A DNA stretch of 64,000 bases, taken from positions 79,463 to 143,462 of the forward strand of contig JAGAMA010000001.1 in NCBI GenBank assembly GCA_017624955.1, written 5' to 3'. Within the stretch, counting starts at the first letter, position 1. Each line of letters opens with the position of its first letter. This DNA comes from Alistipes sp. (lineage in GTDB: Bacteria; Bacteroidota; Bacteroidia; Bacteroidales; Rikenellaceae). The notes under the pieces are model-generated. The model searched no databases and was not told the origin of the DNA. It saw only the letters and a program-made list of their open reading frames with translations. Shown piece after piece: positions 45,796-55,100 of the stretch. A program made the translations under genes and the position numbers.

Positions 45796-45832
45796 AGAAA
45801 CGAGCCGCAGGTTTTCTGCGGCTCGTTTCTTT
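45796..45832. terminator. Strong bidirectional terminator between the HAD gene and tRNA-Pro
   Basis: A 14-bp near-perfect stem, gaaacgagccgcag / ctgcggctcgtttc, with a short loop and a T-rich right side (tttatt). The left flank is A-rich, so it can also end the tRNA transcript. Confidence 0.88.
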
Positions 45833-45836
45833 ATTG

Positions 45837-45911
45837 TCGGGGAGACTGGATTCGAACCAGCGACCCTCTGCTCCCAAAGCAGATACGCTAACCGGACTGC
45901 GCTACACCCCG
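45837..45911 (-). tRNA. tRNA-Pro (anticodon TGG)
   Basis: A full cloverleaf reads on the minus strand. The acceptor is CGGGGTG with 3' CTCCCCG, the anticodon loop is TTTGGGA within TCTGC/GCAGA, and the T-loop is TTCGAAT with a GCTGG/CCAGT stem. The discriminator is A and no CCA is encoded. Position 6 faces position 67 as a T-T (U-U) mismatch in the acceptor stem, where tRNA-Pro usually has a T-A pair. Confidence 0.93.
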
Positions 45912-45924
45912 AACATTTCGACGA

Positions 45925-45932
45925 CAAAGATA
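45925..45932 (-). promoter_or_regulatory. -7 box (TATCTTTG) of tRNA-Pro
   Basis: A minus-strand TATCTTTG 13 bases before the 5' end of the tRNA, giving a start about 7 bases before the mature end. Confidence 0.65.
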
Positions 45933-45960
45933 GTATTTTTTTTCATTCCCACCAAATCAC

Positions 45961-46000
45961 AAAAATCGGGGTCGCAGCCTTTAGCCACAACCCCGATTTT
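45961..46000 (-). terminator. Terminator of the secreted nuclease/receptor operon
   Basis: A 10-bp stem, aaaatcgggg / ccccgatttt, with a long loop, followed on the minus strand by a T-run. It lies about 50 bases after the DUF5689 stop codon. Confidence 0.75.
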
Positions 46001-46050
46001 CACTCCAAGAATTCTGAATTCTTAATTTATAATTCTTAATTCTTAATTTC

Positions 46051-47085
46051 CTATCGCGCTACCACATCGTTGCCGTCGTTGAGCGTGAGCTGATAGGTTA
46101 CATAGCGACCCGACGAGTTGGTGTACTTAACCAGAATGGCCGTCAGATCGACCTTCGTGCCGTCGGCCGGAATTGCCTCCTCCATAAAGCGGGCATAGCC
46201 ACTCGTGCGCACCACATAGTTACCCGGTGCAGCATTCGTATTCTGACCCGGATCCGTAGCATCGTAGGTAAACCAAGCCGAACCGTAGAAGTAGGTATCC
46301 TTCTTATCGTCGCCGAGCTTGCCCTTTGCGGCCCAGGTCGGCGTGCCCTGGATCATCTCCCGGAAGCTCACGCCATTGAGCTTCTCGGTCGAATTGACAT
46401 CATACGAGGTCTGGTTGGCAAAGTAGTTCGGGAAGGAGTTGTTGTAGCCCCAGGGAGCCGTGCCGAACTTGCTCTCGATGTTCTCGAAGCGCACCAGGCG
46501 ACCCAGCGCATCCTCCGTCAGCGCCATGTAGTTCGAAGCATCCACCACAAGCGTATCGCTCTGCTCCATACCGAGGTTGCGGCCACGGAAGACATGGTCG
46601 GCAATCATCACCGGAAGCTCCAAATTGTCGTTCGAATACTCGGGGTTGCCCGACTTCGTGCCGATGCTCACCATGCCGCGGTAGTTACCCAGCACGAGGC
46701 CCTCGAGCTTGACGAAGAGCTCACGACCTGCACCATAGAATACATAGGTGCCGCTGTTGAGCTTGAGCTCGATAGCCGACTCAGTCTCTGCATCGTAGAG
46801 GTAAACCGACTTATAGATCGAACCGTAGCGATCCGACGAAATAACCTTACCGCGCGTGTAGAGGGGCTCGGTGATCTCCCACGAAGCCACAGCACCCGTA
46901 CCGGCACCCGTCGTGCGCCAGAAGTCGGCCTTGAGCTGCTTGATCGAGATATACTCCAACCCCTCGGCCGTGAAGTCCTCATCGGTGAAGACCTTACCCT
47001 CCGCAGGGTTCTCAAAGTCGTTATAACAACCCGTCATGAGAAGTGCCACGAGCGCCACCAGAAACATATTTGCAATCTTTTTCAT
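46051..47085 (-). CDS. DUF5689 domain lipoprotein
   Basis: 344 residues with a lipoprotein signal (MKKIANMFLVALVALLMTGC, Cys at 20). The DUF5689 type is suggested by the YISIKQLKADFW start of the mature part, then GKVISSDRYGSIYKSVYLYDAE and FVKLEGLVLGNYRGMVSIG, an OB-like beta fold found in Bacteroidetes surface proteins. It is the last gene of the operon, 24 bases after the TonB-dependent receptor, and is probably an outer-surface partner of it. Exact binding role unknown. Confidence 0.82.
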   Translation of the reverse strand: MKKIANMFLVALVALLMTGCYNDFENPAEGKVFTDEDFTAEGLEYISIKQLKADFWRTTGAGTGAVASWEITEPLYTRGKVISSDRYGSIYKSVYLYDAETESAIELKLNSGTYVFYGAGRELFVKLEGLVLGNYRGMVSIGTKSGNPEYSNDNLELPVMIADHVFRGRNLGMEQSDTLVVDASNYMALTEDALGRLVRFENIESKFGTAPWGYNNSFPNYFANQTSYDVNSTEKLNGVSFREMIQGTPTWAAKGKLGDDKKDTYFYGSAWFTYDATDPGQNTNAAPGNYVVRTSGYARFMEEAIPADGTKVDLTAILVKYTNSSGRYVTYQLTLNDGNDVVAR

Positions 47086-47109
47086 AGCTTAAAATCGTTT
47101 TCGAGGTTG

Positions 47110-49869
47110 TTAGAATCGGAAATAAACATTCAGGTAATAGGTCGTGCCGAACATGTAGAAGTACTTCGAGTCGAAGGGCTGGTAGGAATCCACCGTCGTC
47201 TCTGTATTCTTCACCAGACGCGTCTGCTCGTAACCGCCCGTCTTGATATCCTGATTGTTCAGCAGGTTATCGACATTGAGGCTGAAGCCGAGCGTGTACT
47301 TGTACTTGATCGACCAGTTCTTACCAATCGAGGCGTTGAGCACAAAGGCATCGTCGAAACGCTCCTTACGACGCATGTAGGCGATATCGGCATCGGTCAT
47401 CGAGCTCGAGATCACCTCATCGGTGCGATAAACGGGGCTCATCGAGAGGTACATGTGGTCGTAGTAGTTGCAGTCGGCCGAGAGGAACCAATTGTTGTTC
47501 GAACGGAAGTTCAGGCCGATGCTGGCAGCCAGCTGCGGCGTGCTCTCCACGCGGAAATCCTCCCAATAAACCTTACCCTCCGAGATCACCTCGGCGCTGT
47601 TATCACGCGTCTGCACATAGTCCGGATTCGAGGTGTAGGTGTACTGACCCCAGCTCAGGGCACCACGCAGCGAGAGACCGCGATAAATGGGCACCTGCAC
47701 GGCAGCCTCCAAACCGAAGTGGAGCTTGTCGATGCCGCTCATGGCAAAGTTCGTGAAGCTCGAGTTCACATCGTCGTAGTAGGACATGAGCTTCGTCTGA
47801 TCCTTGATTACGGTGTAGTAACCCGAAATGCGGGCTCTCAAATCGCCATAACGGAGGTTGTACGAAGCATCCACGCCCAGCACCTTCTCCTCCTCCAGAT
47901 TCGGCGTTACGGAGTTGCGCGTACGCGGCGATACGAAGGCATTCTTAAAGTCGGGAGCCTGCTGCATGTAGAGGAAGTTGGCCTCCAGCGAGTGAGCCGC
48001 CGAGAAACGGTATGCCAGGTTCACCTTGCCCTTGTAATTGAGGAAGTCGAGCTTCTCGGAGTCGCCCTTCGAGTTATCGGCAAAGAGACCCTTCTGCCAC
48101 AGACCCTCACGCCAGAGCTTCGTAGCACCGATCTCGCCACCGAGGGTCATCGCAAAGCCACCCCACTGCATCTGGTACGAAAGCCATGCACCACCCTTCA
48201 GGACGTGGGCGTAGTAGTCGTAGCTGTACTTGTCGCCCACCTTGGCTGCGTGTGCGTGGCCATACTTATTATAATACTCCAGGTTGTTCTGCTTGGCCGT
48301 CGGCGAGGCAAAGTCGCGCTCGGCAAACTTATCCTCATCGACCCAATAGTCGCCACCCAAGAGGTCCTTGACCTCCGAATAGTACTCCGTGCGGTTGCGA
48401 CGGAGGTTCAGACCGGCATTCAGCTTCGAACCGTTCTTGAAGAGGTGGTGGAAAGTCATCACCAGATTCCAATCACGCTGATCGGTGTGACGCTCCTCCA
48501 CCATGTAGTTCGAGCGGGCACCCGGGCCGTAGATCTCGCTATCGGTGGGGTTCTCGCGCGTGTAGTTCGTCTCGTAGAACTTATCCCACTGCAGGTGGCG
48601 CACATTCTCGTAGTTGGCTCTCCAACGCTCATACTGCCAGGCTGCACCCTCCAAATTGTTGTCGCGCACGAAGTACGACGGGAGGTAGCGGTAGTAGTCG
48701 GGGCGCGGGTCGGCACCATCCTGCCACGTCAGAGCCGAGTAGCCGTTGCGACCGAAGCGGAACGAGGAGGCCAGGTCAAACTTCGTGCGATCCGAGATGT
48801 TGAACGTATAGTTCAGCATCAAAAGCGGCTCGTGGTTATCACGCACACGGGCGTTGCGCTTCTTATCGCCCTGGTAGCCCCAGTTCGAGTTGTAGTAGTT
48901 GTTGCCCACCAGGTCATAGACCTCCTGCACCGAAGCCTGCTGTGCGCCACGCTCGGTGGGTGCGCCCAACAGGGTCAAAGCCAAACGATGACGACCTGCA
49001 AGGAACTGCTTCTCGACCGAAGCGAAGTAACCGTAGGCGTTGTAATAGACACCCTCCACATAGTCGTTACCGCCCTGACGGGTCGAGAGCGAGAAGGCGT
49101 AAGCCCAGCCGTTGTCCTGCAGACCCGAAGCATAGGTTACCATGGCGCGGAAACGGTAGGTCTGGTTGGCCGAAACGAGGCTCGTACGCAGACCTTTACG
49201 CATCTGCGAGGGGAGCGTATTCACGTTCGTCGTACCGCCGATACCGCCCAAGCCCTGCTCCGAAGCAATCAGGCCGGTGGTCACCTCCTGGTTGCGCGTT
49301 GCATCGTTCAGACCCGTCCACAACGACCAAGGCGAGTAGCCTGTCATGGCATCGTTGAGACGGATGCCGTTCATATAGACATCCTGATACTGCGAATCGT
49401 AACCGCGCACATTGAAGCGCATCTCGCTGAAGTTGTACGAAGCGATGTTGTTGAAGATATCCTTCGAAGCCGACAACGAGGTAGGCAGGGCGTGCGAATC
49501 GTCCGCCGACTCGGTATCGAACTCCGTGAAGATGGCATCATCCAACACCTCCTGCTGCACCTCGGGCACCAGGATCACCGTGCGCAGGTCATGCACCAGC
49601 TTTCCGACACGCACCTGCAGGGTCAGCGGCTCGAACTCATCGGCCTCAAAGTGCACCTGATAGATGCCCTCCTCGACCAGGTCGAACGAGAAATTACCCT
49701 CCTCGTCGCTCGTGGCGGTTGCCTCGCCCGGGGTCATCGTAATCGTTACTCCGCTCAGCGCCGTGCGTCCCGAACGCGAAACGACACGACCCTTCACGCC
49801 ACCCACCTGAGCCGTGGCCGTCAGGGTGACGAGTGCGAGTAAAAGCGTTAGTAAACTTTTGATTTTCAT
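47110..49869 (-). CDS. TonB-dependent outer membrane receptor with carboxypeptidase-like N-domain
   Basis: A 919-residue active importer. Signal peptide MKIKSLLTLLLALVTLTATAQ, a carboxypeptidase regulatory-like beta domain (about 25-100, VSRSGRTALSGVTITMTPGE), a plug domain (FNNIASYNFSEMRFNVRGYD, GGIGGTTNVNT), and a beta-barrel ending YYLNVYFRF with the C-terminal Phe of outer membrane barrels. Unlike SusC it has no SusD neighbour and is shorter. With nuclease and phosphatase genes upstream, nucleosides, nucleotides or phosphate-rich fragments are likely cargo (inference). Confidence 0.92.
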   Translation of the reverse strand: MKIKSLLTLLLALVTLTATAQVGGVKGRVVSRSGRTALSGVTITMTPGEATATSDEEGNFSFDLVEEGIYQVHFEADEFEPLTLQVRVGKLVHDLRTVILVPEVQQEVLDDAIFTEFDTESADDSHALPTSLSASKDIFNNIASYNFSEMRFNVRGYDSQYQDVYMNGIRLNDAMTGYSPWSLWTGLNDATRNQEVTTGLIASEQGLGGIGGTTNVNTLPSQMRKGLRTSLVSANQTYRFRAMVTYASGLQDNGWAYAFSLSTRQGGNDYVEGVYYNAYGYFASVEKQFLAGRHRLALTLLGAPTERGAQQASVQEVYDLVGNNYYNSNWGYQGDKKRNARVRDNHEPLLMLNYTFNISDRTKFDLASSFRFGRNGYSALTWQDGADPRPDYYRYLPSYFVRDNNLEGAAWQYERWRANYENVRHLQWDKFYETNYTRENPTDSEIYGPGARSNYMVEERHTDQRDWNLVMTFHHLFKNGSKLNAGLNLRRNRTEYYSEVKDLLGGDYWVDEDKFAERDFASPTAKQNNLEYYNKYGHAHAAKVGDKYSYDYYAHVLKGGAWLSYQMQWGGFAMTLGGEIGATKLWREGLWQKGLFADNSKGDSEKLDFLNYKGKVNLAYRFSAAHSLEANFLYMQQAPDFKNAFVSPRTRNSVTPNLEEEKVLGVDASYNLRYGDLRARISGYYTVIKDQTKLMSYYDDVNSSFTNFAMSGIDKLHFGLEAAVQVPIYRGLSLRGALSWGQYTYTSNPDYVQTRDNSAEVISEGKVYWEDFRVESTPQLAASIGLNFRSNNNWFLSADCNYYDHMYLSMSPVYRTDEVISSSMTDADIAYMRRKERFDDAFVLNASIGKNWSIKYKYTLGFSLNVDNLLNNQDIKTGGYEQTRLVKNTETTVDSYQPFDSKYFYMFGTTYYLNVYFRF

Positions 49870-49883
49870 ATCGTTTGAATTAT

Positions 49884-50918
49884 TTATTTGGCAATATAGA
49901 TATAGACCGGCAGGTGGTCCGAGAAACCGCCCTGGAAGCTATTGCTGACATAGGTGCGCAGCGGATAACCCTTATACTGCCCCTCCTTCTGGAAGAGGTA
50001 GTGGGCACGGAAGATCGAACCATAGAATTTCGATCCCTTCGCCTTCTGCAACTTCAGCTCGCCCTTCGCAGCCGAGAGGAGGTTCTCCGTCACGACAATG
50101 TTGTCGAAGATATTCCACGCATCGCCATAGGCCAGCGTACCCATGCCAGCCTTGAGCATCTTGTAGTAGGGGTTGAAGAAGTCGCCTTCGATAAGCTCCT
50201 TCACATCTCCCTTGGCACCCAGCGCCTCCTCCAAACTCGGATCGGTCGGATCGTCGTTGAAGTCGCCCATGGCCACAATCTTTGTCTTGGGGTTCTGCAT
50301 CAAGACCGAATCGGCCAGGCGGCGCATCTGCTCACCCAGGGCCACACGCTTAAACTCCGAGGCATCCTTACCGCCGAGACGCGAGGGCCAGTGCACCACC
50401 ATAAAGTAGAAGGGCTCGCTGTCGATCGTGCCCCACATCGTGAGGATGTCGCGCGTGCGGAACTCGGGCAACTGCGGCACATCGGCCTTCACCGGGAAAC
50501 TACCCTCCAGCTTAAACTGGTCGGGGCGATAGATAAAGGCCACATCCACACCACGCGCCTCGGGCGAGTCGTAATGCACCACGCGGTACGAGGCGGGAGC
50601 CAGCTTCGGGGTCGAGACGATATCCTCCAACACGGAGCGATTCTCCACCTCCGAGAAGCCGATCACGGCGGGATAGATGCGGTCCTGCGCAGCGATATCG
50701 AAGATGACGCGCTCGACATTCGAGAGCTTCTTCGCGTACTTGGCTTCGTTCCAGGCCTTCACGCCATCGGGGGTAAACTCCTCGTCGCGCGTTTCGGGGT
50801 CATCGACCGTATCGAAGAAGTTTTCGATGTTCCAGAACATCACCTTATAGGGCTTCTGCGCCACGGCAGTCGTAACCGCCACAGCCATCAGGAGCAGGAT
50901 TGATGCTATTTTCTTCAT
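49884..50918 (-). CDS. Secreted endonuclease/exonuclease/phosphatase-family enzyme
   Basis: 344 residues with signal peptide MKKIASILLLMAVAVTTAVA. The EEP (DNase I-like) fold is shown by VMFWNIENFFD, the metal Glu in GFSEVENR, VVHWPSRLGG, VAMGDFNDDP and the C-terminal SDHLP with the catalytic His. Such enzymes hydrolyse phosphodiesters or phosphomonoesters. It lies 14 bases before the receptor start and 20 after the NUC1 gene. It may finish the breakdown of oligonucleotides made by the endonuclease. The start at 50918 fits the signal peptide. Confidence 0.9.
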   Translation of the reverse strand: MKKIASILLLMAVAVTTAVAQKPYKVMFWNIENFFDTVDDPETRDEEFTPDGVKAWNEAKYAKKLSNVERVIFDIAAQDRIYPAVIGFSEVENRSVLEDIVSTPKLAPASYRVVHYDSPEARGVDVAFIYRPDQFKLEGSFPVKADVPQLPEFRTRDILTMWGTIDSEPFYFMVVHWPSRLGGKDASEFKRVALGEQMRRLADSVLMQNPKTKIVAMGDFNDDPTDPSLEEALGAKGDVKELIEGDFFNPYYKMLKAGMGTLAYGDAWNIFDNIVVTENLLSAAKGELKLQKAKGSKFYGSIFRAHYLFQKEGQYKGYPLRTYVSNSFQGGFSDHLPVYIYIAK

Positions 50919-50938
50919 CGTTAAAATCATTTATTGGG

Positions 50939-52165
50939 TTAGAACCAACGGTTTTTGTCTTTCTGCTGCTTGGCCTCCTTCGGGAGCGTGGGGAAGAAGG
51001 TAAAACCAGTCTTCTGCTCGATCTCCTCAACCGACATCACCCACTGATCCGCTTCGGTTGCGACATCCTTATTCTCGACCCAGAAACCGATCGTCTGCAA
51101 CTCGTCAGCCTTGTAGTCGCCCAGCCTATCGCCCGCCTTGCGGACATTGCCCTTGACGGTGCGGGCCAAGACCTTGAAGTAGTGGGTCGGCACGGGGCAG
51201 GTGTTGCCTGCCTTGTCGGTCGTCGTATTCTTCGACGAGGGGTCCCAATAGGCACCCGTCACGACATAGAGCGTGTCGCTACACCTCCAGCCTCGCACCT
51301 TTGACTCCAAACGCATCCAGCCCTCGCCATTGAGGTCGTAGTTCTGCGGCGTGCAGTTCGAGTTGTAGAAGGTCTGCAACTGCATCGAGCGGTTGGCATT
51401 GCGATCGGCATTGGCAATCTGGTGACCACGCGCCAAGGCGTAGGTTCGATAGCTGCCGAGCGCCAGGTTGGCCTGCCACGAGGATTCGATCTTCGGGTCA
51501 TAGGTCCACGGCTCATCGGGGCGCGGTGTCGAACCGAGGTAGGCCGAGTGCATCGGATAGGCCACCCACCACGAAGCGCGCTTCGTACGGTCGAAGCAGA
51601 GCGTAAAGTTGCGCTTCGTGAGCTCCTTACCCTGGGTCTGGTCATAGACCGGAGCAAAGTGCGTGACATAGCTCAGCTCCTCACGCTCCACCTTGGCCGG
51701 CAACTCGGGCCAGGCCCACGAGGTCTCACGGTCGATCGCTGCCCCACTGCCACCCGTCGCGGGTTGCGAGAGCGACAGCTCGATCGGTTCGCGCCCCTCG
51801 AAGCTAAAACGTACGGTCAGCTCTCGGGCCTTCGTGCCTACGTTGTCGAGGTAGTAGATATCGATCAGGCGGGATGCGAGGGTCGTACCGACCTTACCCG
51901 TTAAAGTCTGCTGATAGCTGCTCCAATTACCAAACGAAGCCCAGTCGCCGCTCGTAATCTCGGCCGACCAGCCGAGGCCGGGTGTGGCACCGTCCGCAAT
52001 ACGCAGACGGGCCACATCAGCCATCGAACTCATCGTTGCTTGCTCCCAGCCGACCGTTGCCGACCCCGTATCGGGATCATCCGACCCACCCGAGCAGGCC
52101 ACAAGTAAACCGGCGAGGGCGATTATCGCCCAGCTTTGCATCGTTTGACAAATCGTTTTCCGCAT
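50939..52165 (-). CDS. DNA/RNA non-specific endonuclease (NUC1 family) lipoprotein
   Basis: 408 residues. A lipoprotein signal ends LAGLLVACSGG. A BACON-like or other beta region (about 35-145) precedes the betabetaalpha-metal nuclease. The active-site block near residue 245 reads LARGHQIANADR, where the family usually has DRGH; the general-base His is kept but the Asp is Ala. The metal-binding Asn lies in FYNSNCTPQN. The nuclease would sit on the cell surface or in the periplasm and cut extracellular DNA or RNA. Second gene of the operon. Confidence 0.85.
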   Translation of the reverse strand: MRKTICQTMQSWAIIALAGLLVACSGGSDDPDTGSATVGWEQATMSSMADVARLRIADGATPGLGWSAEITSGDWASFGNWSSYQQTLTGKVGTTLASRLIDIYYLDNVGTKARELTVRFSFEGREPIELSLSQPATGGSGAAIDRETSWAWPELPAKVEREELSYVTHFAPVYDQTQGKELTKRNFTLCFDRTKRASWWVAYPMHSAYLGSTPRPDEPWTYDPKIESSWQANLALGSYRTYALARGHQIANADRNANRSMQLQTFYNSNCTPQNYDLNGEGWMRLESKVRGWRCSDTLYVVTGAYWDPSSKNTTTDKAGNTCPVPTHYFKVLARTVKGNVRKAGDRLGDYKADELQTIGFWVENKDVATEADQWVMSVEEIEQKTGFTFFPTLPKEAKQQKDKNRWF

Positions 52166-52188
52166 GATTCCAACCGAGATCTAACCGA

Positions 52189-55100
52189 TTATTTCTGCTG
52201 TACCTTGAGGTTGTCGAGGTAGTAGCGGCACTTCGATGCCGTGGCCGCCTCAAAGGTGATGGTCGTGGCCGACGACACACCCGAAAGCGTGTAGGTGTAG
52301 CTCTTCATCGTACCATCCAGGGCCACCGTCACCGAGGCAGCACCGTCAATCGTACCGCCATTGACCGTAATAACCACCTTGGCCGAATCCGTAGCACCCG
52401 TCGAGGCGTTCGCCCAGGCTGCCAAATCAACCGTCAGCGTGGCATCCACCGTAGCCGTAGCCTTCAGGGCCGGCGTAGTCAGCGTACCCTTCTTCGACGA
52501 CGAGCCGAGCTTAATCTTACCGACAGCCGAATAGACCTTCGAACCCGAATAGGCATCCTTGAAGCCCTCGAGCGAACCGGTCAGCGAGGTGCCGATATCG
52601 GCCTTACCGTCAGCCGTCTCGTTGTCAAACTGCGAGAAGTCATCGTTCCACAGTACCGCACCCGTGCCCGGCGTCGGATCGGGATCGGGGGTCGAGCCAC
52701 CCGTCGAGGGGAGCTCCGAGATAGCCTCGTAAGCCGAACCTGCGGCGTTGAGCTTGAAGAGATATACATAAAGACCCTTCACGCTGTCATATACGCCATA
52801 CGAGTTGTACTGCGTATCGTACTGCATCGTCTTCGAGTTCGCCAGGTTAGTCAGCGTATAGGTGTTGTCGCTATTCTTCGTCACCGACCAGAAGTAGCCA
52901 TCCGTACCCGCCTCAGCCGCAACATTGAACGAGTTGTAGGTACCCGTCATGTAGTAGTAGCGGCCATCGGCACCATAGAGCGTGTACTGACCCGTCGTCG
53001 CGCCCTGCTTGAGGGTGAAGGCCAGCGTCTTGGCCGTAGCATCTGCCGAGACGGCATTGCCGGCAACCGTTACGTCGGTCGGCTGGAGGTAGCCGTAGTT
53101 CTTCGTGGCATCTACCGGCGTAGCGGCCTTCCAGACACCATCCACCAAAGCCACCATCAGGTACTCGCCATCGTACTCGCCTGCCGTCGGGGTCGGCGGC
53201 GTGGGCGTTTCGCCCATATCGGCACCCGTTACCTTCACATAGGCCGTACCCTCGGCATTGAGCTTGTAGAGATCGGTCATCAGACCGCGCGTATCGGGAT
53301 AAGCACCATAGGAGCTGTACTGCGTATCGTATTGCAGGGTCTTCTGCATCGTGACATTCTTCACGGCATAGGTACCATCCGTATTCTTCGTAAATACCCA
53401 GGCGTAGCCATCCGTACCTGCCGAGCCGTTCACGTTGAACGAGTTGTAGGTACCCGTCATGTAGTAGTAGCGATTATCGGCACCGAGCAGCGTAAACTGA
53501 CCCTCCGTCGAGGCGGCAGCCACCGTCCAAGCCAGGGCGTTCGACGTGCCGTCGGCAGCGATCTGATCGTTCGATACCGTTACCTCCGTACCGCTCAGGT
53601 AGCCGTAGTTCTTATCGGCCGTCAGGGCCGTTGCAGCCAACGCCTTACCATCGGCCGTAGCCACCATGAGGTACTTACCTGCACCCGGGAAGTCGGTCGA
53701 AACATCGGTCGAGGGGGTCGGAGGCGTAGGCGTCTCGCCACCCGAACCGGCTGCGAGGTCGATCTCCGTACCGCCGTTACCCTTCACGATGGTCGGGTCA
53801 TCCAGACGGCAACCACCCGTCGTCTCCGACGAGAACTTCACATAGAACTCGGCAGGCGACTCCTTGAGCGTTACCGAAGCCGTAGCCACCTTCCAGGTGC
53901 TCTCTGCAGCCTCGGCAATCGAGCCCGTCGTGAAGGCTACCGTAGTCCACTTCTCGCCATCGGCCGAGAGTTGCAGCACCACATCACCCTCCTTGTAGGG
54001 CTCAGTATTGCCGTGGAGGTAGAAGGTAAAGTCGAGGTTCTTCTCGCCATTCAAATTCAGCTTCTGCACCTCAAAGAAGTTCTTATCGGCCGTCTTGCCT
54101 GCGGGGAACCAGATGTGACCTTCACCCGATGCGGGAGGATTGGGCGAGGTGTAGGTGCCCACCGTGCGGGCCGTCACGCCATAACCCTTGTAGGTCGTCG
54201 TGCCGGCTACGACACCCGTACCCGACATGATGTTCGTGGTGCTCTCGTTGGCATAGGGCCAATAACCCGTCGAGGCATCCTTCTGGGGCGTACCGAACGA
54301 CTCGTAGAAGATCTTATCGCCGGAGGGAACAACAGGCGTATCGCCACCCGTTGAACCGCCATCCTCCTTGCCTTGTGCCAGGTCGATTTCGGTAGCCGTA
54401 CCGTTGAAGGTCTCCAGGCGGATATCATCCAGACGGAAGGCCGAAGCGAACGAAGCCGTGAAGCGGATCGAAAGCTGCTCGGGAACCTCCGTGAGGATAA
54501 ACTTCGACTCGGCAGCAATCCAGTAGGGATGCTCCGTATCGCCGTTATCCTTCGTGCACTCGAGCTTCGACCACTTCTTGCCGTCGCCGCTGATCTCTAC
54601 CGTGAAGTTATCGAAGTTGAACGTGTTGTCATACTCCGACGAACCCTCCGGCTTGTACGAGAAGCTGCCGAGGAACGAAAGTGCTAAGCGCTGGTGCTGC
54701 GGCTGCAGCGTAATGGTGTTCACCTGGAAGTAAGCGGGCAGCGTGCCGAAGAAGATCACGTTCGGACCCGAACCGGCATTGGCCAGACCCGAGGCGCGTA
54801 CCGAAGCGCTCTTACCCGAGTAGGTAACCGTCGAAGCACCCGTACCGTCGGTCTGCCACGAGGTGTAAGCATCAACATAGGGATAGGGGCTCGATACCGA
54901 CTGCGTACCCACCGTCTCGGAGTAGATCACCTCGACCTCCTCCACCTCGCCCTGCTTTACCTGCAGGGTCTTGGTCTCATAAACGGCATAGGTATTTGCC
55001 AAGTGGAACTGCACCTCGCCCACACGGCCATAGGTCGTGGCGGGTACCGAGAGCTCCACCTCGGTCGTACCCTCGCCCTGCATGGGCGAAATCGAGATCC

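Noticed and set aside
46594-49842. 1,082-codon plus-strand frame opposite the TonB-dependent receptor and DUF5689 genes
   Set aside because: It crosses two real genes and their gap in antisense; composition is typical of a shadow frame (many Val, Leu, Arg, His).
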